A model generated the notes under the pieces. The model had not been told where the DNA came from. It did not search any database and worked only from the letters and a program-made list of their open reading frames with translations. A stretch of 64,000 nt of DNA from Tillus elongatus (lineage: Eukaryota > Arthropoda > Insecta > Coleoptera > Cleridae). This document shows, one piece after another, positions 25,312 to 34,830 of the stretch (the first letter of the stretch is position 1; each line of letters opens with the position of its first letter). The translations under genes were made by a program, and so were the position numbers. The DNA is taken from NCBI GenBank assembly GCA_964006375.1, contig OZ023262.1:96616976-96680975 (forward strand), in the 5' to 3' direction.

Positions 25312-26190
25312 CTACTGTTTGAATCTTTTATATAAAAATTTTAAACATAAGTGACCACAATTATAAGTATTAAATTTGTAATATACATCATGATTATACA
25401 ATAGAGAACAGCCTCTGAGGTAACGCTGCAACTCAAATGGAGGCTTCAAGTTTCCATACGTGTTAAAGTACATGGCGGTGTCACCACGTTTCTTAACTGC
25501 AACCCAATGACTACCAGACTCCTTGTTTGTTTGTAAATTCATGATGAATGACTCATTCTTACGTGGTTCTCTTGATGGTAGAGTATCACTTACGTATACA
25601 CCTCTCAAGTATCGGATTTTCATTTTACCTGCAAATGTTATGAGGTCTTCATCTGCGAGTGGTCTTGGTGGTAAACATCTTATTTGTTTTTTGGCTTGTA
25701 AATACAAGCCATAACCGATACGCTGCTTCTTCAGGTACAGGCTTTTACCCAGTCTCCTACACTTTGGTTTTAGTTTCAAACCACTGCCTTTCTTTCCCAT
25801 GGCGATGGCCTCCATTGTTTTGCTGTGACGCTCTTCTTTGTCTAGTTTGTGTTTAAAATAGTTAGCCGCCTTTGCAGTCCCAGCAGCACCACCACCACCC
25901 AGGGCACCTACTGTGGACAGACCACCAAAAATCAACGGTAACAGTGGCAGGAAGCCCCCGCTTTTAGGTATTGGAATGTCACGTGGTTCCTGAACATTCT
26001 TACGTCCACCGATTTTGCTAACGATTGTATGAGTGATATCAAACACAGCTTTCTCTGTTGGTATAAGATGTCTATCTTCTATAACTTCTCCAATCAAACT
26101 TATAATGTTTTTAAAGGGAACTTTCTTCTGTGGTTTCGAATTAAAGTTGATTACATCAAGTCCCATACCAAGTTTTCGTTTAGCTTTCAT
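25312..26190 (-). CDS. Maverick protein with hydrophobic segment and adenain-like cysteine protease
   Basis: A 292-codon open frame, the longest intact one in the element. Residues about 75-105 form a hydrophobic Gly/Ala-rich stretch (FLPLLPLIFGGLSTVGALGG), like the membrane-active segment of Maverick minor structural proteins. Residues about 175-292 form an adenain-like protease. The His sits in SGSHWVAVKK (about 227-236), then comes MYFNTYGN (about 240-247), then the Cys in YNCGHLCLKF (about 275-284). Adenain-type proteases mature virion proteins with a His-Asp/Glu-Cys triad. Here the third position may read Asn in YFNTYGN, so activity is uncertain. The frame follows the PLA2-like segment (26205-26505) on the same strand after a stop and short gap. 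The two may once have been one gene or two overlapping genes. Confidence 0.78.
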   Translation of the reverse strand: MKAKRKLGMGLDVINFNSKPQKKVPFKNIISLIGEVIEDRHLIPTEKAVFDITHTIVSKIGGRKNVQEPRDIPIPKSGGFLPLLPLIFGGLSTVGALGGGGAAGTAKAANYFKHKLDKEERHSKTMEAIAMGKKGSGLKLKPKCRRLGKSLYLKKQRIGYGLYLQAKKQIRCLPPRPLADEDLITFAGKMKIRYLRGVYVSDTLPSREPRKNESFIMNLQTNKESGSHWVAVKKRGDTAMYFNTYGNLKPPFELQRYLRGCSLLYNHDVYYKFNTYNCGHLCLKFLYKRFKQ

Positions 26191-26204
26191 TGTGTTTGTA
26201 AAGC

Positions 26205-26505
26205 TCTAAGCAACCAACTTTTCACCAAAAGTTGCGTCCTTCGGCTTGACTGTCTCCCACGCCTGGTCTTCCAATACCTCGTCGGCTCGATGTCTGTCAC
26301 TTAACTGTTTTGAGTGAGAATAAGCGACATCGTGGTCTCTACAAGCACGATTGTAGAGAATTGATACCTTGATCGCCTCTAGCCAGCCGTTCTTTAAGTT
26401 TAGTACTCGGACCACAAAACTGATAACCAGGCATGTGTAACTCGACTGGCAGTTTGTTCATATCCGTATTAACAAGACCTTCACCCTGTGACAACAACAT
26501 TGATA
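26205..26505 (-). pseudogene. Parvovirus-like phospholipase A2 domain (broken)
   Basis: On the minus strand, starting near the ATG at 26461, one frame reads ELHMPGYQFCGPSTKLKERL. A second frame (26415-26206) contains ACRDHDVAYSHSKQLSDRHR. In parvoviral VP1-type phospholipase A2 the first block corresponds to the calcium-binding loop and H-D in RDHD to the catalytic pair. The two blocks are separated by a frameshift near 26380. Domains of this kind help parvoviruses leave endosomes, and I recall them being noted in adintovirus/Maverick-like elements. The frame ends with a stop just before the protease ORF at 26190. As it stands it cannot produce a complete domain. Confidence 0.68.
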
Positions 26506-26539
26506 CTGACTATACTCTATATATTTATACATACCAAAA

Positions 26540-27090
26540 ATATATAGTTTAGTGTAAATCAAGATACGTACCATTAAACACACTTCTGTCTCACCTATTA
26601 CAAATATAGATTATGTTGTTGATACATCTTCAGAACAACAACGAAGGCAAAGTCCTTTCTTCCCAAACACCGTTAGATGTATCATATGTGGTCCTAGTGG
26701 GTGTGGTAAAACAAATGTTGTGTTAAGTGTATTGTTTGAACCAAACGGTTTAAAATTTGATAACGTGTATATGTATTCAAAGTCTTTGTACCAATCTTAT
26801 TACAAGATGTTACAAAAGGTGCTGGATCCTGAAGAAGGTGTTGGTTATTATACATATAGTGAAAACGATGATATATTAGATCCAGCAGAAGCCTTGGACA
26901 ACTCGGTGTTTATATTTGATGATGAGACACAAGAACATTTATTCATTATATCTGTCAAACATAAACTCGCATATCGAAACATCTAAATCGTGAGAACGCT
27001 TATGTTTTGATTCTCTTCAAACAAGCCGAAAACGAATTAAAACATATCTACGACGATCATGTGACAACAGATATGGACTTTAACTAATTT
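26540..27090 (+). pseudogene. Maverick packaging ATPase (FtsK/HerA type), broken
   Basis: This ATPase drives genome packaging into the capsid. The N-terminal part shows a Walker A motif CGPSGCGKTNVV near 26690-26725 and FDNVYMYSKSLYQSYYKML near 26755-26812. Walker B is FIFDDE near 26909-26928. The order and spacing fit the compact Maverick ATPase. Directly after Walker B about 50 residues are missing. A shifted frame near 26985-27085 carries NAYVLILFKQAENELKHIY and the final DDHVTTDMDFN. The internal deletion and frameshift inactivate it. It is divergently oriented from the PLA2/protease gene, with about 40 bases between them, so that gap may have held a shared promoter. Confidence 0.85.
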
Positions 27091-27480
27091 AAAAATATAT
27101 GTTGTCAGTACCGGAAAGACAATAAGTATGGTATGTTGGTGATTGTAAAAGAAAATGATGTACACAAAGGGATATATATACAAAAGGATTCGATAGCTAT
27201 GTATTAATCTAAGTATATATTGGTTACAACCAACGATAGACAAGACAGGCAGTACAGCTGTCTAACAACTGTCGTGTCAGACCGGTAGCTCCCCAACAGC
27301 TGTCTAACAGCTGTAGACAACTACCGATAGATAGGTATACAGACAACTAACTCAAAGCTAGTATCCTATAAACCATCAAACTGTTTGTATCTCTTAAAAC
27401 GATAGCCAACCAACAAGTGGTTTACATAAGAGGTGCATAAAACCAACAAGTTGTTGTTTGAAACAAACAACTTTAGCGAG
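27091..27480. other. Spacer inside the Maverick
   Basis: No frame was recognised. Two short repeats are visible: ACAGCTGTCTAACA occurs near 27252 and 27298, and ACAAGTGGTTT / ACAAGTTGTTG lie near 27412-27450. Confidence 0.4.
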
Positions 27481-28371
27481 ATGGAGGTGATGGGTAAACA
27501 AGAGAAAAAGAATTTAGAAAAAGCTTTTCCAACTTGCTGAAAACATTCGAAAAAAACATTTTATGCTTAAGCTTGGCAGAGCTGACAATGATGAAGTCCT
27601 GCAACGTTTATACAAACCAACTGTTACGGCATTAAGCAAAATATATAAAAATACATCATAAATTAAACTGCAGTCAACAGCTGAACAAATGAAAGAAGAA
27701 GCTGCTGACGATATACCAGAAAAGAAACCCAAAGTCGAGTTTCTTGAAGACGCAGAAGTTTTTGAAGCCGAACCAGATGTGGAAACAAGTTCAGATGAGG
27801 ATATCCCATCACTTCGAGAGATTTATGAAGGTCTACAAGCATCACAACCACACCAGCATATAAATACTTTTTGGATCAATATCATGAAAAAGTTCGATAT
27901 TATGTAGACGAGTATTTTGCTGAACCATCGAGACTTGCTACCACCGATCAAACGTATGGTGCTCACTACGCTGCAGATACAGGTAACAAACATATGGACT
28001 TCACTAATAATGAAATTCAACTAGATAAAAGGAGATGTCCACAAACACAAGGTTTGCTAGAATTGGTTTTTATGAAAAGACCTAAGGGATATACTTATGA
28101 TGATATTCAATACTATAGAGATATTCTAGAATCAACCAGTGTTCATTCAGTTAAATACTATCCTAATGGGTGGACTAAAGGTTGTTCCTCGGAAAAATAT
28201 CTGATTATAATAAAACCAATGATAAGTCCACGGGCACGAACATTCTCAACTCCTCACTGTTTTGGTTACGACACACCTCTTAACGAAAAACAAAAGACCG
28301 AACTTAGAGTTCAGAATGTAAGCGATAGAAAAGGCAGCACTAATAACTATACGAGACAAAATAACAAATAA
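27481..28371 (+). pseudogene. Maverick structural gene of unknown role (PX/PY-like)
   Basis: Starts at ATG 27481 with MEVMGKQEKKNLEKAFP, then stops and frameshifts near 27538 and 27660. The middle (27689-27870) is acidic, rich in Glu and Pro. The last part (27871-28371) reads TYGAHYAADTGN, QTQGLLELVFMKRPKGYTYD and YYRDILESTSVHS. The arrangement is a Lys-rich start, an acidic linker, then a block of the type TPGLxELxF. It matches a conserved Maverick protein that follows the ATPase in many elements and is presumed virion-associated. Its exact role is not established. The reading frame is broken in at least three places. Confidence 0.55.
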
Positions 28372-28376
28372 ATAGA

Positions 28377-28517
28377 ATGATGAACTGGGATGATATAAAT
28401 GAGTTGGTTGATAGACTTCGGCTTTTAATGGCCTCCCAAGCTGCTGGTAAGAATGCTCACAATAACGAAATTCACTCAATCATAGAAGAGCTGAAGGCAG
28501 CTGGTGTTATCGTGTAG
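28377..28517 (+). CDS. Small Maverick ORF (46 aa)
   Basis: An uninterrupted 46-codon frame from ATG (28377, or 28380) to TAG (28515-28517). It reads NWDDINELVDRLRLLMASQA and ends IIEELKAAGVIV. Amphipathic and Leu-rich, it is likely helical. It starts six bases after the stop of the preceding gene. Short proteins with an ELxDRLRLL block and an IIEELxxAG end occur beside structural genes in Mavericks as far as I recall. Function unknown. Its intactness among broken neighbours may be only because it is short. Confidence 0.5.
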   Translation: MMNWDDINELVDRLRLLMASQAAGKNAHNNEIHSIIEELKAAGVIV

Positions 28518-28744
28518 TAAACCTACATATATACCATACATGCCTGCCTATTGCTATGTGTAAAAATATCTATCGATAAGTTCAGACGTTCCCAGCCCAA
28601 TAAACGTTTTAATTTTAAAATTATTGAAAGAGACTTTCCCAAGAACTACAACTGGTGATTTTTATTTCCAAACCACAGGTTGTAACGTTGGTGATCCAGT
28701 GGATTCAACAGAGTGTAAATAAAAAATTTGTTGATGCGATAGTT

Positions 28745-29010
28745 GACAACCAGAAGAACAAAGATGAAGTGTAACACAAAGAATAATTGCCATACTACTA
28801 CTTGAAGCTGTGCACAAACCGGAGTTGGAAGATTTAAAAAACGAATTTGAAAATAAATTGGAAAATTTAACCAAGAACATAACTGCTCAAGTTTTAACAG
28901 ATATTGATTTGTCAAAGAATAACAAGTTGAAAAAGAAGCTGAGCGAAATAGACAGCAGTCTAAAAGAATTGCATGACAGGTGGATACTTCTTAACCCAAC
29001 ATCACCATGA
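28745..29010 (+). pseudogene. Coiled-coil protein remnant in the Maverick
   Basis: The frame from about 28780 to a TGA at 29008-29010 is rich in Glu, Lys and Leu and reads LKNEFENKLENLTKNITAQV, then KLSEIDSSLKELHDR. Heptad spacing of hydrophobic residues suggests a coiled coil. No clear start codon: the first usable ATG (28810) lies in the middle and the upstream part is interrupted. It overlaps the integrase ATG at 29007 by four bases, a compact arrangement consistent with one transcription unit. Family not recognised. Confidence 0.4.
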
Positions 29011-29931
29011 AACCTAAAACAGTTGAATTATCTGAAGCTAAAAAGCAAGTAATAAATGAGTTGTACACACCAACAAGAATCAATTTTAAACGTAGCCGTA
29101 CGATAATTAAAGGTTTCCATAACTTGTGGCAGATTGGTTTGGCTGAGTTTACAGACTTTCATCGTAAAAACCCTGCTTACAAGTATATTTTAGTGGTTAT
29201 CAATTGTTTTTCAAAATATGTGTGGACTCGCCCACTTAAATCTAAAAATGCTGAAGAGGTGACTAAACCTGTGGCTGACATTTTAGCTAACAATACAGCT
29301 CCCACTAACATTCATTTTGATCCTGGTAAGGAGTTCTATATTACCGAATTTAATGCCTCAATGAAAAAATACAACATTAATCACTACAGCACTTATAGTG
29401 TGAAGAAGGCTGCGATAGTGGAAAGAGTCAAACGTACCTTAAAAGAAAAGATATAAAAAAATGTTAACTTTTTGGTTCCTACAAGTGGCTTAATATGTTA
29501 CCTGATGTCACAGCTACTTACAACGCTACCAGCCATCGAACCACTGGTGTAAAGCCTAAAGACGTTAATCAGAAAAATGAAGAAACCATTCGTAGACAAG
29601 TGTACCTAAATATTAAAGTGTTTGATAAAAATAAATTCAAAGTGGACGATGCTGTACGCCTAAGTAAAGCAAAGGCTCAATTTGATAGAGGTTACATACC
29701 TCGCTGGTCAACAGAGCTATTCAAGGTTGCTAGTGTTCATTTCATAAATCCAGCAACATACTTTCTTGAAGACTGCAAGGCAAACCTATCAGTGGTGGGT
29801 TCTACGAGGAAGAACTACAAAAGACTAACCAGACATACATCTTGAGGAAGAAAGGCAAGAAACTCTATGTAAAATGGTTAGGCTATGATAAATCTCATAA
29901 TTCGTGGATAAATTCAGATGATGTTAAGTAA
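29007..29931 (+). pseudogene. Maverick integrase with C-terminal chromodomain (broken)
   Basis: A retroviral-type DDE integrase inserts the element's DNA. The first part (29007-29456) contains NLWQIGLAEFTDF, YKYILVVINCFSKYVWTRPL, HFDPGKEFYITEF (second Asp) and AAIVERVKRTLKEK (third Glu). Where the first catalytic Asp is expected (after W-Q) there is Gly (GGT). A stop near 29456 and a short gap separate the second part (29495-29845: TYNATSHRTTGVKPKDV, then a basic SH3-like region). A third frame (about 29790-29931) carries LRKKGKKLYVKWLGYDKSH and NSWI, a chromodomain that would target chromatin marks. Order is as expected for Mavericks. Frameshifts and the Asp-to-Gly change make it inactive. 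Confidence 0.88.
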
Positions 29932-30060
29932 GCTTATATATATTTAATGTATTAATGTACTTAGAATAAAATAAAAGTCTTTGTAAAAATTATTGTTTTT
30001 ATTATTTCACACTGTTACATATATAGTCTATTATATAATACAATTAAACTCAGCAAACAA

Positions 30061-30870
30061 TTAAAAAATATGTCGTAAATCAATAATATCCTGAATAAAC
30101 TTCTCCTGCGGCACATCCGCTATGTGTATGTTGTTTCTATTTGTTTTAATGTATTTTACTTCGGAATCGGGATGTTTGTTTTTGAAGTTATTGACAGCTC
30201 TTCTAAAGCTTGTCTTTTGAGTCCTGACACTATGATATGGATAGACAGCGTCTTTCTCATTTCTTAAAAGTAAACCGAAACACACAAAGTCTTGCTGGGT
30301 TACTTGGTTTTGGGGATATATCTTCAAAATGTTCTGTGACTTTAACGTTTGTTTCTCGCATGCGCTGCCTTCATCGTCTATCTCCATTGACTTGATTTCA
30401 AATTCTTTAATTTTGTCTGTGTATTTTTGATAAAATTCGCTTACGAAAAAATCAAAAATAATTTGGTTGCACTTTTCATAAAAATGATAGGATATCCAAC
30501 AGTCCAAATTCAATATCAAATCTTTGCACACAAATGTACCATATATCGCGTTGTTTTCAGCTTGTGTTCCACCAAAGTCCACCAAGTATGTAGCAGTTGT
30601 CAGTGTTAATTGAGATGTTGCTTCACACACATCTGGGGATCGGTTTTCCGGCCCCCTAATAGTTACTCTAAGTTGCGGTTATAATAGACAATCAACTCTT
30701 TTGTCTTCTTATTTTCCAGCCAATGTCTTAGTCTTTTTTCACCACTTACGCAATTTTTTTGCGTTGAAATAACCAGTATTCTTATGGATAATTAATTGAA
30801 AATCTCCAAATAAACCATACCAGAAGTTTTCTTTAATTTGTTGGCAACAGACATCATTTAATGTAGCCGC
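30061..30870 (-). pseudogene. KilA-N domain protein (large-DNA-virus type), broken
   Basis: On the minus strand one frame (about 30865-30740) reads WYGLFGDFQLIIHKNTGYFN and AKKL. After a one-base shift a second frame reads EKRLRHWLENKKTKELI (about 30738-30680). The third part (30630-30061) continues AIYGTFVCKDLILNLDCWIS and HFYEKCNQIIFDFFVSEFY. This is the order of a KilA-N domain: a strand pair ending GYFNAxKL, a W-L block, then the 'lives in W-(I/V)-S, kinase-like F..K' helix. A Lys/Arg-rich C-terminal part (EKDAVYPYHSVRTQKTSFRR) follows, like MSV199-type proteins of insect poxviruses and iridoviruses. KilA-N domains bind DNA. The gene lies beside the integrase in the opposite direction. 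At least two frameshifts break it. Known examples are mostly in large DNA viruses, so its presence here is notable. Confidence 0.65.
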
Positions 30871-31121
30871 TTTAATTTAAGCACAGGACTAAAACCTTGG
30901 ATACTTAAGAACAAGCTGAGGCAGGTCTTATCTCTAAAAGAACTGAATTTTGAATGAGCTTAGGAGTGTGTGGACAACAATTTATAGATGTTGCCACTAC
31001 TAGGGCTTAAAACTGTAGTTATTAATATTTGTTTCCAACCACATTAGTTGTTCCAACATCCATCCACTCTTGGCTTCTGTGAACTCCAAAGCTTTTGTGA
31101 AAATTTCGTCGACGAATTCTT

Positions 31122-31226
<105 letters not shown>

Positions 31227-31269
31227 AAAATTAGTTGACACTGTAACAGTTTTTAGTATTAAATGATTT

Positions 31270-31605
31270 CATTTCTTTTCTATTTCGACTTTTGAGCACA
31301 TACAAACCAAACAATTCTAAATTCATATTTATTTGATTATGGTTAGCTAAATCAGCTTCAATCAGGTGAAACACCTTATGCCTTATTGTTTCCATAAACT
31401 GTTTAATATCAATACCTTCTTGTATATACGATAAGTGGCCATTCCATTTTTAAAAGGTTGAGTTAAAATATGCACTTGTTCATCTTGCCATGACTCACAT
31501 ACTTTTGATTTGTGGGTTTCATTACGCAAATGTCCAGAGAATGCACTACTTATCACTTGTTACGAGCACGATTCACAGTATCTCGTTTTGTTAGATATCT
31601 TACCT
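31270..31605 (-). pseudogene. Zinc-finger-bearing fragment
   Basis: A minus-strand frame reads TRYCESCS, then after a stop SSAFSGHLRNETHKSKVCES, then DEQVHILTQPFKNGMATYRI. The C-x2-C and H-x5-H spacing (C-E-S-C ... H-L-R-N-E-T-H) is that of a single C2H2/U1-type finger. I think such a finger followed by an AxYRI block occurs at the start of a long Maverick-associated protein, but I cannot name it safely. The frame ends at stops near 31400 and at the (AT)n array. What followed in the original gene is lost. Confidence 0.45.
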
Positions 31606-31795
31606 TAATTAAGATTGGTAAACTAATGAATAAAACGTATACTCAGTATGTATTAACACACATATTTGCGATACATATTTTTAGGTAAAGTGTTATACTT
31701 AGCACAAAAGTAAATTAACATAAATATAGTTAGACACATAAGAAAACCAGTTGATATAAACATAGAATTATAATTTGAGGTTAACAGATAAGAAT
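31606..31795. other. Unannotated AT-rich spacer in the Maverick
   Basis: No frame recognised. Confidence 0.3.
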
Positions 31796-32785
31796 CAGCT
31801 AACACGAGAGTTCTGCAATCAATTTTTTACCACGGCTATCATCATCAAACAGAAACATTAGTTTGTACCGAACCACATCAAGGTTGATTTTGGACATGTA
31901 TGTTGAAACTTCGAACATTTCATCGTTGTGTTAATGTGTTCTTGGAAGTCCAGACGATTTCATACAGTCGTCAATGTCGAAACAGATTTGCACTTCTTTT
32001 ACATTTAATGGTTTCTAAATATAAAATATGTTTTCACATAGAGCCTTCAGGATGATGAGACTTGCTTTAAAATGGACCATTGTATCTCGTGTGAATTTCT
32101 TTGAAATGATTATGTACTTTTTTCGAAATAATGGCTTGCTGTCTTTCAGCATGACTTTTATAAGCTTTATTACCTCCTCGTCACATGGTAGCTCTTTCTT
32201 ATTGGACCATTTGAGAACATCAACAACGCTATAAAGGAAGTTATCAAGCTGAATATCAAATTTAAACGAAATTAATACCTTCAATCTTTCGCTAATGACT
32301 TCAACTAGAAGTTGTTTAACTGTTTCTTCACTGAAATGAAAATTGACTGATTCATCTGAGATTGCCATACCTTTTTTCTTCCGTCTTTTGATTGGTCTGA
32401 TGACGCAAAATTCAACGTTTGCAGTTTGAACTTCATTGCAAAGTACTCTTCTGTTATTCCTTTCAGTGTTGATATAAAATAATCCCATTCCCACGAACCA
32501 GATGGTATTGGTATACTAAGGTTTGGTGGATACGGGTTTATATATACGAGTTTAGTTATCGGAATCAGTCCTGCTGCTTTATATATACAAATCAAAATAC
32601 CTAGAATTGGAGTAATATCATTTTGTTTGCATAGGTAGTAGTTTTTCTTGTGTAATTTCACTAATATCTTCACGTAGAAATGTATTAATTTGACTACAAT
32701 AACAATCTCGGCAAACATTATTATTGCTTGTTCCAAAGACCTCAGGTCTGTCGTTAACATCAACACCATCCATGTTGAACAGAAC
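31796..32785 (-). pseudogene. Unrecognised Maverick-associated gene (broken)
   Basis: Three minus-strand frames appear to belong together. The start (ATG near 32775) reads MDGVDVNDRPEVFGTSNNNV and includes a Cys pair (C-R-D-C-Y-C). The middle (32590-32420) reads LIPITKLVYINPYPPNLSIP and PSGSWEWDYF. The last part (32400-32015) reads ESVNFHFSEETVKQLLVEV and ELPCDEEVIKLIKVMLKDSK. A further frame down to 31800 contains EVQICFDIDDCMKSSG and YKLMFLFDDDSRGKKLI. The total would be over 300 residues. I recognise no family. It is codirectional with the KilA-N gene, and stops and frameshifts occur near 32635 and 32000. Confidence 0.4.
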
Positions 32786-32947
32786 AACACTTTTAATTAG
32801 TATAACTACTGTGAACAGCTTGCAGGCAAAGACTAATGTAATGGTTAGTCACTCGATGTTTTTATACTTACACTCCCACCTTTTTTCTTTTCTTTTTTTT
32901 TTGTTAAGCTAACAAAACGCTAGTACAGACACGTAGAGAGTCTCATG

Positions 32948-33262
32948 AGCAGAAGTAAAACCGCAAACATCGGGTGGACGCTCAGAAAAATGTTTTTCAA
33001 TTCATGTTAGCGGAAGTAAAACCGCAAACATCCGGTGCTCGCTCACAAAAATGTTTTTCAACTCATGTTACCGGAATTAAAACCGCAAACATCCGGTATT
33101 TGTTTACAAAAATATTATTTCAACTCATGTTAGTGGAAGTAAAACCGCAAACATCCGGTACTTGCTTACAAAAATATTTTTTCAACTCATGTTAGCGGAA
33201 GTAAAACCGCAAACATCCGGTTGTCGCTTACAAAAATGTTTTTCAACTCATGTTAGCCGAAG
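32948..33262 (+). repeat. 61-bp minisatellite, five copies
   Basis: Unit starts at 32948, 33009, 33070, 33132 and 33193, with a partial sixth at 33254. Each unit contains AAACCGCAAACATCCGG and TTTCAACTCATGTTAG. It sits just beyond the last recognisable Maverick gene and may be subterminal to that element. Confidence 0.92.
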
Positions 33263-33589
33263 TCAGATGAGGTCAGATCAAATTTTGGCTAACATTTTTT
33301 ATTCTTCTTATTTTTACCGCCAACAACCGCCATCTTGAATTACGTCATCTGAGGTTAGACCTCTTTCAATATTCTATCCAACCACAATCGTGTCTCGTCA
33401 CTGTGACGTCACATGCATGCGTATTAGCCCGGCGGTGGAGCACTTACGGTGGTGGGCCCAGAAGCCCCCTATACCTACTTCTAATTAAATCTAAGTTTCC
33501 GTTCTTACAATTTTTTCAAAAAAAAAATGTTTGTCAGGTACCAATTTTTTTCATCATCATTTAAGTAGTAAGCAGGTCTTTTTTTGTTA

Positions 33590-34830
33590 AGGAGAAGATG
33601 TGGGCGCTGGGGATAAGATGGACTTGCAACGACCTTCTACTTTCGTATCTCACCAACAGACAGTTACTTGTAAAATCTAATAATATTAATTCCCAAAGAT
33701 ATAGTGTAAGTATGGGCACACCCCAGGGAAGTATCATTGGCCCACTTTTGTTTACACTCTATGTAAATGATTTGCCGCAATTTATACAGGACGGAAAAGT
33801 CTTCATGTACGCCGATGACACTTCTATTGTTTTCTACGGCAAGACGGTGGAGGAAACTGAATTAAAATTAAAATCAGTGGTGCAATCTTTTGATGAGTGG
33901 TGTTATAGAAATCGACTAATTTTAAACTATGACAAGACTTTTTCTCTTGAAATGCATAACTGCCACCGAAGAGAGAGGATGTGTGACAGCACTATTTTGG
34001 TGAACGGAAATGCTGTGCAATTCAAAAAGGTGACAAAATTTTTGGGTGTTAAAATTGACAGTACCATGTTATATATAGACCAGATTGATCACGTGTGCAA
34101 GAAATTAAATTCCGCGTTTTATGCAATTTTGATGCTTAAAGTTTTCTTAAGCTCGGAACATCTGCTGAAAGTCTATTACGCGGCTGTCTATTCACATATG
34201 AGTTACGGTATCGTTATCTGGGGCCAATCTGCGGACTGCCATAGAATATTTGTGCTACAGAAACGAATCCTGAGATTAATATACAATCTACCTTATGGGC
34301 ACTCTTGTCGTGACATTTTCAAGAAAAATAACATTATGACGTTAACATCAGTTTATTTGTTCCATCTGTTAACTTACATTCATAACAACAAGAGAAAATT
34401 TGTTATCAACTCGGATTTTCATAGGTACATCACTCGTGAAAAAAATACTTTTCACCTGAATAAATGTCACCATTCTTTTTTTTTAAGTCGCCATCTTATG
34501 TGGGTTGCTTTTTGTATAACCAGCTGCCTTGTTCTCTGAAGGACACAAATTGTACAAAAAAATTTAGAAAGCAACTGAAGGTTGCTTTAATTACTCATAG
34601 TTTTTATAGTTTGAATGAATTTTGTGAAGCTGTACTGTGAACGTATCTTTTTTGTTGTGATGTTAAGCTCGTTAGATTTTAGATTTTTGGGCACGTAGCC
34701 TTGTGATAAGTTGTGATACGTTTTTATCTTTTTATTTTTTTATCTTGTAAGTTTTTTGACTTGTCCGATTTACAATAATTGAAACTAAAGGACCAAATAA
34801 ATATTATTATTATTATTATTATTATGGAAT
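33590..34830 (+). mobile_element. 5'-truncated non-LTR retrotransposon (CR1/jockey-like)
   Basis: A LINE copy that begins inside the reverse transcriptase and ends in an (ATT)n tail at 34801-34824. It has no clear target duplication that I could find. The 3' noncoding part is 34540-34800. 5' truncation of this kind is usual for target-primed insertion. Confidence 0.8.
33598..34539 (+). CDS. Reverse transcriptase fragment with intact YADD
   Basis: An open frame of 313 codons. RT motif B is VSMGTPQGSIIGPLLFTLYV (residues about 37-57), motif C MYADDTSIV (about 74-82) and motif D/E VTKFLGVKID (about 145-155). The thumb region has AAVYSHMSYGIVIWGQS (about 199-215) and an ILRLIY block. Motifs 1, 2 and A are missing because of the 5' truncation, so the remaining protein cannot polymerise even though both catalytic Asp of YADD are present. 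The last about 40 codons drift from the family after a frameshift near 34480; the expected Y-x-x-P-x-S-L-K end is visible in another frame just downstream. Confidence 0.85.
   Translation: MWALGIRWTCNDLLLSYLTNRQLLVKSNNINSQRYSVSMGTPQGSIIGPLLFTLYVNDLPQFIQDGKVFMYADDTSIVFYGKTVEETELKLKSVVQSFDEWCYRNRLILNYDKTFSLEMHNCHRRERMCDSTILVNGNAVQFKKVTKFLGVKIDSTMLYIDQIDHVCKKLNSAFYAILMLKVFLSSEHLLKVYYAAVYSHMSYGIVIWGQSADCHRIFVLQKRILRLIYNLPYGHSCRDIFKKNNIMTLTSVYLFHLLTYIHNNKRKFVINSDFHRYITREKNTFHLNKCHHSFFLSRHLMWVAFCITSCLVL

Noticed and set aside
32948..33262. CRISPR-like regular repeats
   Set aside because: Units are contiguous with no unique spacers and the genome is eukaryotic; a minisatellite.
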